The notes: generated by a model from the sequence alone, not told the origin. Positions 1 through 8,646 are shown, numbered from the stretch's first letter. The stretch is 64,000 nucleotides of DNA from Kosakonia sacchari SP1 (GCF_000300455.3 NZ_CP007215.2:1426001-1490000), one strand, 5' to 3'. Numbers and translations are program-made.

Positions 1-221
1 TGCGGCTTCACCGGCTCAATGCTTCGGGGTCAAGAAATTCGCGCCAGCTCACATCATCAATATAAATACCTGCCTGCTGGCGGCATGGATAAGCCTGGTA
101 TAAAAGGCTTGTGTCTCCTCTTCTTTGCCAATGCTGCCGGTTAAAGAGTGCTCCCTGTTACTGCATTTGTCAGGTTTTGTCAGTACTATCTCTGCGCGAA
201 AAAACAGATAACGAGCAAGTG

Positions 222-608
222 ATGACCCTCTTCTGGTGTGTAGTACCAATATTGCTGTTGTTCTTTGGCAAAGCGTGGAGTTCGGCGAAAATTCGCGAGT
301 TTTACAGTCGTTCACAGCATGCGCTCGAGGCAACTGTTGCCGCTGAGATGGATAATCAGCAGCCTTCATGGATAAACGATGTCGCTCAGCGGGCACAATT
401 TACCGCTTCGCTGAGTGAACTGTGCCTGAAAAAAGAGGTGCCGGACTGGTTTCTGGAGAGCATTACTGGTAACGAAGAGGGAATGGGGTTTCTTACCAGG
501 CATGCCGCGCTGATGGAAACCTTTGGCGCACCATTTTGCGATCAGGTGCAGGCTGCCGCTGAGCTGGTCGACAGCGCCTGGCAACGTTCAAAATTACGCG
601 GCTACTAA
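222..608 (+). CDS. Hypothetical membrane-anchored protein
   Basis: This 128-residue protein is not one I recognise. The chosen ATG is the first one followed by a credible protein start: a hydrophobic stretch (residues about 3-15, rich in V, I, L and F) that looks like a single N-terminal membrane anchor or uncleaved signal. The remainder is soluble, mildly acidic and helical-looking, with two cysteines. A longer reading frame opens at 111, but its first 37 residues are cysteine-rich and look non-coding. No strong Shine-Dalgarno sequence precedes either start. Composition resembles the neighbouring genes. There is no operon partner: the next gene begins 470 bases downstream behind its own control region. 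Function unknown. Confidence 0.5.
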   Translation: MTLFWCVVPILLLFFGKAWSSAKIREFYSRSQHALEATVAAEMDNQQPSWINDVAQRAQFTASLSELCLKKEVPDWFLESITGNEEGMGFLTRHAALMETFGAPFCDQVQAAAELVDSAWQRSKLRGY

Positions 609-869
609 GTGGCAGTGAAATACCCGCCATTTATACCTCGGTTCTCGCCATTGATGGCTCATGCCGGGCATCTGTCTCTTATCCTTTGATTAACGTCGGC
701 CAAATTGCAGTTTAAACGCTGCCGTAAGACAGAATGATGATGCCGCAATTCCGGCCCTGCCAGTCATTTTCTGTTTTCACGTCGTATGCATATCCGCCGC
801 TTTCCACTTTTTAACACGCCACTTTTCCACAACAGGGAAGTGAAACGATAGTTCTTGCTTGAAAATCAA

Positions 870-890
870 GAATGCGTATAGTTCTCATTC
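870..890 (+). promoter_or_regulatory. Possible Fur-type operator in the 609-1077 intergenic region
   Basis: The 469-base gap before the YncE-like gene holds no gene I can support. It contains a 7-1-7 arrangement (TGCGTAT-A-GTTCTCA, 874-888) matching about 9 of 14 positions of the Fur consensus, next to an overlapping palindrome (CTTGAAAATCAAG, 858-870). A Fur site would fit the siderophore receptor downstream, but the match is only moderate. Confidence 0.3.
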
Positions 891-1077
891 TCTTTGGTGT
901 TTGTGGGCGCAGCAAGGATCTTCCCCGCAATAACAGTGAGCGTGAAGGCTGACAGGGAACACTGAAAAGCCGTGACGAGCTGCGCCGGGCCGAATCTGCC
1001 CTTATCAAGCGATCACATATAGATGCGTGGCGTGGGCGCTCGTCTGCCTTGATGACATTAACGGTAAAGGATCTCCC

Positions 1078-2163
1078 ATGAAGATAAACACCTCCGTGCT
1101 GGCTCTGTTGGCGGCTATGGCACTTGCCGGTTGCAGTGCACATAACATCACCAGTGCGCAGCCTGCGGCACCAGCAGCAACACCTGCGGCGGCGCAACTA
1201 CCTGAAAATGTGGTGAAACGCTCTCTTGCCAGCGGCCTGTATGAAATGGCACTCAGCCCGCAAGGCGATGCGTTGTATGTTGCCAGCGCGGAAGGCTTTA
1301 AAGATGTGCAGGGTGGGGTGGTTTACAAACTGGATCCGAAAACGCTAAAAACCCTCGGCGCGACCCACACCGATCTGAAAAACTTTGGCATGGCTATCTC
1401 CCCGGATGGCAAAACCGTGTATGTCACCAATTCGCTGGACGGCGGCGTGAGTGCCATCGATACCAGCAACGGCAAAGTGCTTTCCCGCACGCTGTTCCCG
1501 GAGCGCAACGAGAAAGGCCTGCCCTATGGCGCGCGTGAAATTGTGCTGCATAACGGCAATTTATATATCGGCGCCGTTGCCGATCCTGCGCTGGTATGGG
1601 TGGTTGACGCGAAAACCCTGAAGGTCAAAGCGCGTATCAAAAACGCGGGCAAATGGGTGACCGGCCTGCACTTCTCTGCGCAGACGCAACGTTTGTATGT
1701 GGCGAATGGCGGCGGCGAAATTCTGGTGGTCAACCCGCGCAATAACCGTATCGAGCAACGCTGGAAATCGCTGGGCGACAAACCGGCGCTGCTGTTGAAT
1801 ATCGCTGAAGATGAGGCCACCGGCCGCTTGTTCGTCACCGACAATTCAAAAGCCAAAACCACGCTGGTGCTGGATATTCATAGCGGCAAAATCGTGAAAC
1901 AGCTTGATGGCGATGCGCTGGCGGTGAAATTCAACGCTAAACGCCATGAAATCTATATTACCCAGCGTGAGTCCGGCAAAGTGCTGAGCCTCGATGCAAC
2001 CAGCTATGCCGTCAAACAGCGCTGGGAGCTGCCGCCACATCCGAACAGCCTGCTGCTTTCCGCCGATGGCCAGACGCTGTTTGTCACCGTCAAACAGGCG
2101 TTTAACAAAGATCACTCCACCAACGGCCCGGATAGTGTCGTCAGGATCGATCTGAACAAGTAA
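1078..2163 (+). CDS. YncE-like beta-propeller lipoprotein
   Basis: This 361-residue protein resembles E. coli YncE, a periplasmic seven-bladed propeller. Repeated segments of the type LYVAN, VYVTNS and LFVTDNS with conserved D-x-x-S/T-x-K spacing run along the whole chain. Unlike E. coli YncE, the N-terminus has a lipobox (L-A-G-C, Cys19) followed by Ser, which predicts an outer-membrane lipoprotein facing the periplasm. The start at 1078 gives a proper signal peptide; the longer frame from 1027 puts an unrelated 17-residue extension before it. The gene is 49 bases upstream of a TonB-dependent receptor and probably co-transcribed with it. YncE-family genes often neighbour such receptors, which suggests a helper role in uptake, but no activity can be assigned. 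Confidence 0.8.
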   Translation: MKINTSVLALLAAMALAGCSAHNITSAQPAAPAATPAAAQLPENVVKRSLASGLYEMALSPQGDALYVASAEGFKDVQGGVVYKLDPKTLKTLGATHTDLKNFGMAISPDGKTVYVTNSLDGGVSAIDTSNGKVLSRTLFPERNEKGLPYGAREIVLHNGNLYIGAVADPALVWVVDAKTLKVKARIKNAGKWVTGLHFSAQTQRLYVANGGGEILVVNPRNNRIEQRWKSLGDKPALLLNIAEDEATGRLFVTDNSKAKTTLVLDIHSGKIVKQLDGDALAVKFNAKRHEIYITQRESGKVLSLDATSYAVKQRWELPPHPNSLLLSADGQTLFVTVKQAFNKDHSTNGPDSVVRIDLNK

Positions 2164-2212
2164 TGACGCTGGCCTGGAAACGGGCCATTTCTTTTTATTT
2201 CAATAGCTAATA

Positions 2213-4426
2213 ATGATGAATAACCGCAAAAAACACTCAATACCTTTGCGTAAGACCGTGCTTGCGCTGGCCATTGGCGCGGTCGCGCATAACGCACAGG
2301 CAGCGACGGCTGACGCTAGCGTAAAACCCACGCATGAAGAAACCATTGTCGTGCAGTCCGCCGCCGGCAGTGATTTCAGGCCCGGCGGCAGTGAACTGGT
2401 TCCCGCGTTTCTGGACGGACAAGTGGCGCACGGCGGCCGCCTTGGCGTGCTCGGCGAGCAAAAAGCGATGGATGTGCCGTTTAACGTCATCGGTTACACC
2501 TCGAAGCTGGTGCTGGATCAACAGGCGAAAACCATCGCTGATGTGGTTAGTAATGATGCGGGCGTGCAGGTCGGGCAGGGTTACGGCAACTTTGCCGAAA
2601 CGTACCGTATTCGCGGCTTTCAGCTTGATGGTGACGACATGCTGATGGGCGGTCTGGCGGGCATTGTGCCGCGCCAGATTGTCGATACGCAGATGCTGGA
2701 GCGCGTGGAGATTTTTAAAGGTTCGAATGCGCTGATGAACGGTTCTGCGGGTTCGGGGGTTGGCGGGATGATTAACCTTGAACCGAAACATGCCGACGAC
2801 ACGCCGCTCACCCGCGTGGGTGTTGATTACACCACCCGCTCGCAAGTTGGCGGTTCGCTGGATGTGGGGCGTCGCTACGGTGATAACAACCAGTTTGGCG
2901 TACGCATGAATTTGCTGCATCGAGAAGGGGATGCTGCGGTAGAAGACGATCATCGCCGCACGACTGCGGCGTCAATTGGCCTCGATTATCGTGGCGAGCG
3001 CTTGCGCACGTCGCTGGATCTCGGTTACCAGAACAAAACGGTTCACGGCGGCGAAATGGGCGTCAATATCAGCGCCGTCGACTTTATTCCAGCGCTGCCG
3101 GATACCCGTACAAACTACAGCCAGCGCTGGGCGCACAGCGATATTGAGAACGAATTTGGCCTGGCTCGCGCGGAATACGATCTGACCGATGACTGGACAG
3201 TTTATGGCGCGTTCGGCGGTCAGCATGCTCATGAAGACGGCACCTACGGCGCGCCTAAGCTATTCAATAAAAACGGTGACGCCACCTTCAGCCGCATGGA
3301 TACGGTGCGGATTTCCGACTCCTGGAGTGGCATGGCCGGGTTGCGCGGTAACTTCGATACCGGCTTTGTTTCCCATAAAGTGAACGTCGGTTATTCGGCG
3401 AACATCAAGCGTGACCGCGTGGCCTGGACTCAGTCCGATCAAAAAAATCTGCCGGTGGTGAATATTTATGATCCCTCGGCGATCCCGCTGCCGGACAATT
3501 TAACCCATAGTGGAAACTACAGTGACCCGCTGACAACCGCGCGTTACCGCTCGCAGGGTTATACCCTGAGCGACACGCTCGGCGTATTTGAGGATCGGCT
3601 GCTGTTTACCGTGGGCGCGCGTCACCAGAAATTGTGGGTGCGCAACTACAGCAATGCCACCGGTGCGGAAACCACCACTGCGCGTTATACCCAGGATCGC
3701 TGGATGCCGACTTATGGCGTGGTCTATAAGCCGTGGGATGTTGTCTCTTTCTACGCCAACCATACCGAAGCGTTGCAGCCAGGCGGCGTAGCGCCGAAGA
3801 CAGCGGAAAATCGCTATCAAAGCGTGGGGATTGCGCATTCTAAACAGAACGAAATTGGCGTAAAAACGGACTTTGGACGCATTGGCGGTACGCTGGCGTT
3901 GTTTGAAATCAAAAAGCCGACCGGCATTCTTAACAGCACGACCAATGTTTACGGGCTGGACGGTGAGCAGCGTAACCGTGGCGTGGAGTTGAATCTGTTT
4001 GGGGAGCCGGTGCTCGGCCTGCGCCTGAATGGCAGCGCGACCTGGCTGGATGCGGAGCTGACGAAAACCAAAGATGGCATCAATCAGGGTAACCGACCGA
4101 TTGGTGTGGCGAAATTCTACGGGGTGATGGGGGCCGAGTATGACATCAAACCGGTCGATGGCCTGACCGCCACGGCACGCGTGAACTATACCGGCTCGCA
4201 ATATGTAAACACCGCCAATACCCGCAAACTCGACAGCTACACCACCCTTGATCTTGGCCTGCGCTACCGCATGCAGCTGAATGCGGAGAAAAACGAGATG
4301 GTCTGGCGCGTGGGCGTGGATAACGTCACCAATGAGAAATACTGGGCCAGCGTGGAAGACAACGGCACCTATATTTACCAGGGCGATCCGCGCATCGTGA
4401 AAGTCTCAATGAGTTACGACTTCTGA
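2213..4426 (+). CDS. TonB-dependent siderophore receptor (FcuA/ferrichrome-type)
   Basis: This 737-residue outer-membrane receptor has a signal peptide (cleavage after about N-A-Q-A, residue 31), a TonB box (E-E-T-I-V-V near residue 43), a plug domain (about 75-190) with the motif YRIRGF and VEIFKGSNALMNG, and a 22-strand-type barrel ending in the outer-membrane signature S-M-S-Y-D-F. The plug and barrel resemble the ferrichrome/hydroxamate class such as Yersinia FcuA. The start is one of two adjacent ATGs at 2213 and 2216 and has only a weak ribosome-binding site, consistent with translation as part of the upstream lipoprotein mRNA. It would import a ferric siderophore using TonB-ExbBD energy. 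The exact ligand cannot be read from sequence. Confidence 0.85.
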   Translation: MMNNRKKHSIPLRKTVLALAIGAVAHNAQAATADASVKPTHEETIVVQSAAGSDFRPGGSELVPAFLDGQVAHGGRLGVLGEQKAMDVPFNVIGYTSKLVLDQQAKTIADVVSNDAGVQVGQGYGNFAETYRIRGFQLDGDDMLMGGLAGIVPRQIVDTQMLERVEIFKGSNALMNGSAGSGVGGMINLEPKHADDTPLTRVGVDYTTRSQVGGSLDVGRRYGDNNQFGVRMNLLHREGDAAVEDDHRRTTAASIGLDYRGERLRTSLDLGYQNKTVHGGEMGVNISAVDFIPALPDTRTNYSQRWAHSDIENEFGLARAEYDLTDDWTVYGAFGGQHAHEDGTYGAPKLFNKNGDATFSRMDTVRISDSWSGMAGLRGNFDTGFVSHKVNVGYSANIKRDRVAWTQSDQKNLPVVNIYDPSAIPLPDNLTHSGNYSDPLTTARYRSQGYTLSDTLGVFEDRLLFTVGARHQKLWVRNYSNATGAETTTARYTQDRWMPTYGVVYKPWDVVSFYANHTEALQPGGVAPKTAENRYQSVGIAHSKQNEIGVKTDFGRIGGTLALFEIKKPTGILNSTTNVYGLDGEQRNRGVELNLFGEPVLGLRLNGSATWLDAELTKTKDGINQGNRPIGVAKFYGVMGAEYDIKPVDGLTATARVNYTGSQYVNTANTRKLDSYTTLDLGLRYRMQLNAEKNEMVWRVGVDNVTNEKYWASVEDNGTYIYQGDPRIVKVSMSYDF

Positions 4427-4434
4427 TCGTTGTT

Positions 4435-5331
4435 TTATCCGGCGGGCGTGATGCCCGCCTGTTGCAGGCTGTTCAACACTTCCCGCATTCCCCGGCTCAC
4501 CACTTTATCCTGACGCATCACCAGCGCTAACTGGCGCTGGAGCGGCGGCTGCACCGGTTGTACGCGCAGGCCCTGGCAGTCTTCTGCAGCCTGAACCGCC
4601 ACGCCGGGCACGATGCTGTAACCCAACCCGGCGCGCACCATGCGTTTTATCGCTTCAATACTGCCCAGTTCCATCACCGGCGCGAGGGCGACACCGTCTG
4701 CGCTAAACCACTGTTCAATGAGCAGGCGCGTGCTGCTGCCGGATTCGAAAACAATCAGCGGCAGGGGCGCAAGCGATGCCGGCGTCGGCAATGAAACGCC
4801 GTCAGCGTCTTGTGCAGTGATCACCACAAATTCTTCGGTAAGTAACGGTGAAATCGCCAGATTGCGTCCGTTGGCGGGCAGCGTTACAAGGCCGATATCG
4901 ATACGGTTTTCTTCCACCGCGCGCACGATATCGCTGGTGTTGCCGGTGCGCACCCCGACTGACAGTAGCGGGAACTCGCGATGCAACTTTTGCAGCAGCG
5001 GCGGCAACAGGTGAATACAGGTCGTCGCGCCGGTGCCAATTGTCACGCTGCCGCTAATAGCGTGCTGATGCTGCGCCACGGACTGCACTGCGGCGCTGAC
5101 GGCATTTTCAATCTCCGCACAATGTGCCAGAAAGGTTTCCCCGGCGGCGGTGGCGCGCAGACCGCGCCCGGAACGTTCAATCAGGCGAACGTGCAATGCC
5201 TGTTCAAGCTGGCGGATTTGCAGGCTCACTGCGGGTTGTGAAATGCCTAACACCTCTGCGGCGGCGGTAAAACTTCCCCGGGCGAGCACCAGCTTAAACG
5301 TCGCTAACTGGTCAAAGCTGAAGTGTGGCAT
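4435..5331 (-). CDS. LysR-family transcriptional regulator
   Basis: This 298-residue protein is a LysR-type regulator. The N-terminal winged helix-turn-helix (residues 1-62) contains F-T-A-A-A-E-V-L-G-I-S-Q-P-A-V-S, and the C-terminal part (about 90-290) is a periplasmic-binding-protein-like effector domain with the typical I-D-I-G-L-V and G-L-G-Y-S-I-V-P motifs. Length is normal for the family. It is divergent from an acetyltransferase gene 96 bases away, the classic arrangement of a LysR regulator and its target, so it may control that gene and itself. It converges on the siderophore receptor with an 8-base gap. The effector is unknown. Confidence 0.85.
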   Translation of the reverse strand: MPHFSFDQLATFKLVLARGSFTAAAEVLGISQPAVSLQIRQLEQALHVRLIERSGRGLRATAAGETFLAHCAEIENAVSAAVQSVAQHQHAISGSVTIGTGATTCIHLLPPLLQKLHREFPLLSVGVRTGNTSDIVRAVEENRIDIGLVTLPANGRNLAISPLLTEEFVVITAQDADGVSLPTPASLAPLPLIVFESGSSTRLLIEQWFSADGVALAPVMELGSIEAIKRMVRAGLGYSIVPGVAVQAAEDCQGLRVQPVQPPLQRQLALVMRQDKVVSRGMREVLNSLQQAGITPAG

Positions 5332-5427
5332 GGCAAAGTTTTCCTTATAACAGTGATAAGCGTAGCCTGGTGCCGCGCGGGCGGCATTACCGGTAGCCTG
5401 TAGATATCATCAAACGGGGAACAGTTT

Positions 5428-5952
5428 ATGGAAATTATTGACGCGCAAGAACATCATCTTAGCGCGATTGTGCAGATTTATGCTTATCACGTGACGCACG
5501 GTAACGCCACGTTTGAAACCGAAGCGCCGGACGTGGATGAAATGCGTACGCGGCTGGCGAAAACCCGGTGCAATGGCTTGCCGTGGTATGTCGCCGTGCA
5601 TGACGGGCAGGTTCGGGGTTACTGCTATTTATCGCGCTACCGCGAGCGGCGGGCGTACCAGTACACGCTGGAAGATTCCATCTATGTTGATGACAGTTTC
5701 CGCCAGCAAGGCGCAGGCAAAGCGCTACTCGCTCGTGCGGTGTCCTGGGCGGAGCAAAACGGTTACCGCCAGCTCATCGCCAATGTCGGCAACAGCGAAA
5801 ATGAAGGTTCATTACGCCTGCACAGCCGTGCCGGTTTTGTGGTTATCGGCACGCTGAAAAGCGTCGGCATGAAGCACGGGCGCTGGCTGGATACGGTACT
5901 GATGCAGCGCCCGCTGGGGGAGGGGGATGTGACGCTTCCACTGCCCGGCTAA
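5428..5952 (+). CDS. GNAT acetyltransferase, phosphinothricin/methionine-sulfone type (MnaT/YncA-like)
   Basis: This 174-residue protein belongs to the GNAT superfamily, in the subgroup that includes phosphinothricin acetyltransferase and E. coli MnaT (YncA), which acetylate the alpha-amino group of glutamate-like analogues or methionine. Visible motifs are the substrate-side F-E-T-E-A-P-D, the acetyl-CoA pyrophosphate loop with R-Q-Q-G-A-G-K-A-L-L (about 90-99), and the N-S-E-N-E-G-S-L-R-L-H-S-R-A-G-F segment. The start has a purine-rich GGGGAA region upstream. It is probably controlled by the divergent LysR gene. It could detoxify an amino-acid analogue; the substrate is not predictable. 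Confidence 0.85.
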   Translation: MEIIDAQEHHLSAIVQIYAYHVTHGNATFETEAPDVDEMRTRLAKTRCNGLPWYVAVHDGQVRGYCYLSRYRERRAYQYTLEDSIYVDDSFRQQGAGKALLARAVSWAEQNGYRQLIANVGNSENEGSLRLHSRAGFVVIGTLKSVGMKHGRWLDTVLMQRPLGEGDVTLPLPG

Positions 5953-5975
5953 GCGAGTAGCTCGAGCAAAACGGG

Positions 5976-6263
5976 TTATATCAGGCGACTTTCTGCGATG
6001 CCATACACGGTGTTACGTTCGCGTTTTCCGACAGAGACAACGAACACCACAATCCGTCCATCATTCACCTGGTAGACCAGACGATAGCCTGAAGCGCGCA
6101 ATTTGATTTTGTAGCAATCAGGTAAATGATGGAGTCTGTTCGCTTCAATCCTCGGCGCTTTAAGCACCTGAGCGATTTTCTTCTTAAACTGCTCGCGAAC
6201 AGCGCTGCCTAATTTTCGCCACTCTTTTAACGCACGTTGATCGAAATCCAGTTGATAAACCAT
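5976..6263 (-). CDS. relE: RelE toxin (ribosome-dependent mRNA endonuclease)
   Basis: This 95-residue protein is very similar to E. coli RelE, which cleaves mRNA in the ribosomal A site. The N-terminal L-D-F-D-Q-R-A-L-K-E-W-R-K-L-G and the catalytic K-I-K-L-R-x-S-G-Y-R-L segment (residues about 52-63) plus G-K-R-E-R (about 79-83) are all present, so the active site looks intact. I placed the start at the ATG behind a perfect AAGGAGG; the longer frame to 6338 lacks a ribosome-binding site. It is the distal gene of a relBE operon, but unlike E. coli, where the two genes touch, 61 bases containing a terminator-like hairpin separate it from relB. Confidence 0.93.
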   Translation of the reverse strand: MVYQLDFDQRALKEWRKLGSAVREQFKKKIAQVLKAPRIEANRLHHLPDCYKIKLRASGYRLVYQVNDGRIVVFVVSVGKRERNTVYGIAESRLI

Positions 6264-6281
6264 GCAACCTCCTTGTTTGCC

Positions 6282-6304
6282 AAAAGCGGCCTTTCCCTGG
6301 CCGC
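6282..6304 (-). terminator. Terminator-like hairpin between relB and relE
   Basis: On the minus strand a six-base-pair GC stem (GCGGCC / GGCCGC, loop AGGGAAA) is followed by TTTT and then, 9 bases later, by the relE Shine-Dalgarno sequence. It is placed to cause partial termination after the antitoxin gene, so that less toxin message is made. Its efficiency is an inference. Confidence 0.55.
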
Positions 6305-6324
6305 ATTCATGTTTCAGCGCGTCA

Positions 6325-6564
6325 TCACAAATCGTCAAGCGTCACACGAACCGGTTTTGGATCGCGTAAACGCTCACGCACGATTTCGATCAGTTGCCGA
6401 TCTTCATCATTAAGCAGTGTGCGGTGAAACGGTAGCTTGCCGTTCTCGGCGACATATTCGAGCGTCTGTCGTAAAAGCTCGGAAGGTGTTACGCCAAGTT
6501 TTTCCAGAGCGGCAAAGGAACGCGCTTTTAAATCGTCATCAATACGAACATTCAAATTGCCCAT
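6325..6564 (-). CDS. relB: RelB antitoxin
   Basis: This 79-residue protein matches E. coli RelB across its length: an N-terminal ribbon-helix-helix DNA-binding part (M-G-N-L-N-V-R-I-D-D-D-L-K-A-R-S), a V-T-P-S-E-L-L-R turn, and the C-terminal RelE-binding part ending K-P-V-R-V-T-L-D-D-L. The start is the ATG after AGAGGTAGG; the upstream in-frame codons to 6606 would run through the operator. RelB neutralises RelE and with it represses the operon. A nine-base inverted repeat sits just upstream of the start as the likely binding site. Confidence 0.93.
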   Translation of the reverse strand: MGNLNVRIDDDLKARSFAALEKLGVTPSELLRQTLEYVAENGKLPFHRTLLNDEDRQLIEIVRERLRDPKPVRVTLDDL

Positions 6565-6575
6565 GGACCTACCTC

Positions 6576-6597
6576 TGTCATTACGTTTGTAATGACA
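6576..6597 (-). promoter_or_regulatory. relBE operator (perfect inverted repeat)
   Basis: TGTCATTAC and GTAATGACA form a perfect nine-base inverted repeat with a four-base spacer (GTTT), 12 bases upstream of the relB start. Ribbon-helix-helix antitoxins bind such palindromes, so this is the expected RelB/RelBE autorepression site. Confidence 0.7.
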
Positions 6598-6640
6598 TAA
6601 TGGCAAGGTTAAGACGCTGATGCAACCGCGGCCAGGCTAA

Positions 6641-8050
6641 TCAGGACAATTCTTCTGCCGTCACAATGCGCTCAAACGCGTTCAGTTCCGTCAGCTTGCC
6701 GTGATACCACTGCTCGCAAAATGCGCTGCCTAAATGATCCGCCAGGTAGGCGCATTGGCGAAACGCCTCCAGCGCGGGTTGCTGGAATAACGGCAGATCG
6801 GGCGAGGCGTGGGTGAAGTTGGCCAGCGCGTCATCATCAATACGTTCCAGGCCGTATAACATGCCGGTCAGTAACGTCGCCATCACCAGATAAGGGTTGG
6901 CGTCCGCACCCGCCAGGCGATATTCGATCCGCCGGTTGCGCGCATCAGAGCAGGGAATGCGCAGAGCGGCGTTGCGTTTGTTGTAACCCCAGGAGTGAAA
7001 GAGCGGTTCGTCCAGATTCTTACGCAACCGCCTGAACCCATTAACACCCGGCGCCATGATCGCCAGCGACGCGGGCATCAATTCCAGCATGCCGGCAAGG
7101 GAGAGTCGCACCATTTCATTGGGTGTCTCTGCCGGGCTGGCAAATACATTTTCGCCATTCGTATCATTAAGGCTGACGTGAAAATGCAGGCCATTACCGG
7201 CCAGTTCTGAGAAGGGTTTCGCCATAAAATTGGCCTGATAGCCAAATTTCTCAGCTACGGTACCGGTGAGTTTGCGCAGTGCCAGCACCTGCTCGCAACT
7301 CTCCACGACATTGGATGAATGGCACATATTCAGTTCAAACTGCCCGGCTTCGGCTTCGCTAACGATGCCGGATAAGGGAAGACGCTGCGCTGCCGCCATG
7401 TTTTCCAGTTCCTCAATAAACGCAGAATAGGCCGACGGCACGGCCAGATGAAAACAGCCCTGCGGGCGGTTCTGTTCTGCGGCGGGGTCTACAAGGTAGA
7501 ACTCCATTTCCGCAGCCACCACCGGGTAAAGGCCATGTTGATGAAACTGACGCAGCACATTTTGCAGGATGACTCTGGGCTCCAGCGGCCAGGGTAGATT
7601 ATCGCTGTCGAGCATGGTTAATAATAATTGTGCGTTATGGCGCGGATCGTGCGCGCCTGGGCGTAGCGTGCCGGAAACGGGTAAACATAAATTATCCGGC
7701 TCTTCGTTAATAAGTCTGTCGGGGGAAGTTGTGATTATTTTCCCTTCGCGATCCATGGCGTAGACAGATTGCGGAAAATAACAGCCCTGACTGAGTGAAA
7801 ATAAGTTTTCGACGGCGACTCTTTTTCCCCGGAATGTACCATGAGTATCGTTAAGATAAATATCAACGTGTTTTGTTTCCGGGTGTTCGTTCAGATACGC
7901 TTTGATTTCGTGAGAAAAATTCTGCTGAAGCTGCCTGATTTCCTGATCCACCATCAATGCCGAGCGCGAATGCAGCGGGGTTGAAAATGGGGTAGTGGTA
8001 AAAAAGGTACGGATATTTTTCAGCAGTGGAATAGTCATCAGCGAGTTCAT
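6641..8050 (-). CDS. Glutamine synthetase family protein (gamma-glutamylputrescine synthetase-like)
   Basis: This 469-residue protein belongs to the type I glutamine synthetase superfamily and is closest in length and motifs to PuuA, which ligates glutamate to putrescine using ATP. Visible are the beta-grasp N-domain, the E-M-E-F-Y-L metal site (residue about 183), the N-G-L-H-F-H-V-S segment with the metal histidine, the A-P-G-V-N-G-F-R-R-L ATP region, and R-R-I-E-Y-R-L-A-G-A-D-A-N-P-Y. Unlike puuA in E. coli, no puuD, puuR, puuB or puuC lies nearby, so it may act on another amine. The first 30 residues look like an extra extension and a start further in (around Met33) is possible. The 122 bases upstream hold no gene. 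Confidence 0.8.
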   Translation of the reverse strand: MNSLMTIPLLKNIRTFFTTTPFSTPLHSRSALMVDQEIRQLQQNFSHEIKAYLNEHPETKHVDIYLNDTHGTFRGKRVAVENLFSLSQGCYFPQSVYAMDREGKIITTSPDRLINEEPDNLCLPVSGTLRPGAHDPRHNAQLLLTMLDSDNLPWPLEPRVILQNVLRQFHQHGLYPVVAAEMEFYLVDPAAEQNRPQGCFHLAVPSAYSAFIEELENMAAAQRLPLSGIVSEAEAGQFELNMCHSSNVVESCEQVLALRKLTGTVAEKFGYQANFMAKPFSELAGNGLHFHVSLNDTNGENVFASPAETPNEMVRLSLAGMLELMPASLAIMAPGVNGFRRLRKNLDEPLFHSWGYNKRNAALRIPCSDARNRRIEYRLAGADANPYLVMATLLTGMLYGLERIDDDALANFTHASPDLPLFQQPALEAFRQCAYLADHLGSAFCEQWYHGKLTELNAFERIVTAEELS

Positions 8051-8172
8051 ATTTTTCTTTCTGTCAGGCCTGTTGGCGGTGAACTCAGCATAAAAGAGCG
8101 ATTTTTATTTTGATATAAACGCCGCGTAAAAAGGAAATACGCGGCGATAAAAATAGTATAAAAAAGGCGCGC

Positions 8173-8646
8173 TTAAAGCGTGGAAGGCATTTTTAGCAGC
8201 GGCGAGGGCGAGCTATCCGCGAAATGCGTTTTTACCCAGTCGAGTGTTTTGCGCTGGCCTGGAAAAGTAAGCAATTCGTGGGCGTCAGCAAAGCTGACCC
8301 AGCGGTATTCGCTGTGCTCGTGGTTGAGCGTTATCTCGCAGGCTTCATCGACGTACGCAACAAACACCGGCGCGACGGTGATGGCGTCGCGGTGCGCTTC
8401 GTAAAACTGCTCGCAGCAGTCGGCGGAATAGAGTTCGCTAAGCTGCAAGCCCGTCTCTTCCCGGGCTTCACGCAACGCGGTTTGCCAGGCCGTTTCAGCG
8501 TGTTCGATGCCGCCCGCAATCTGGCACCACTGACCGTTGAGCATGTTACCGCTGCGTTTAAGCAGCAGAACGCGCCAGCCCGCAGCAAAGTTGCACAGCA
8601 CAAACAGGGATATGGAAAAGCAGCGTATCGGGATTTCCTTACTCAT
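8173..8646 (-). CDS. Nudix hydrolase
   Basis: This 157-residue protein contains a complete Nudix box, G-x5-E-x7-R-E-x2-E-E-x-G-L (around residues 47-69), so it should hydrolyse a nucleoside diphosphate linked to another group with a divalent metal. The overall shape resembles NudB-like (dATP or dihydroneopterin triphosphate) pyrophosphohydrolases, but the substrate is not certain. The start is the ATG with GGAG seven bases upstream; the frame extends 11 more codons to 8679 without a better site. It stands alone between the glutamine-synthetase-like gene and a divergent small membrane protein. Confidence 0.85.
   Translation of the reverse strand: MSKEIPIRCFSISLFVLCNFAAGWRVLLLKRSGNMLNGQWCQIAGGIEHAETAWQTALREAREETGLQLSELYSADCCEQFYEAHRDAITVAPVFVAYVDEACEITLNHEHSEYRWVSFADAHELLTFPGQRKTLDWVKTHFADSSPSPLLKMPSTL

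Noticed and set aside
49-396. Minus-strand frame of 115 codons at the window start
   Set aside because: Most of it is antisense to the better-supported plus-strand gene at 222-608, it lacks a ribosome-binding site, and its composition is not protein-like. Another minus-strand frame ending at position 8 looks slightly more coding near its end but could not be extended into a gene.
4441-4459. GC-rich hairpin near the convergent ends of the siderophore receptor and LysR genes
   Set aside because: It lies inside the last codons of the LysR gene and is not followed by a T run in either direction, so I did not call a terminator.
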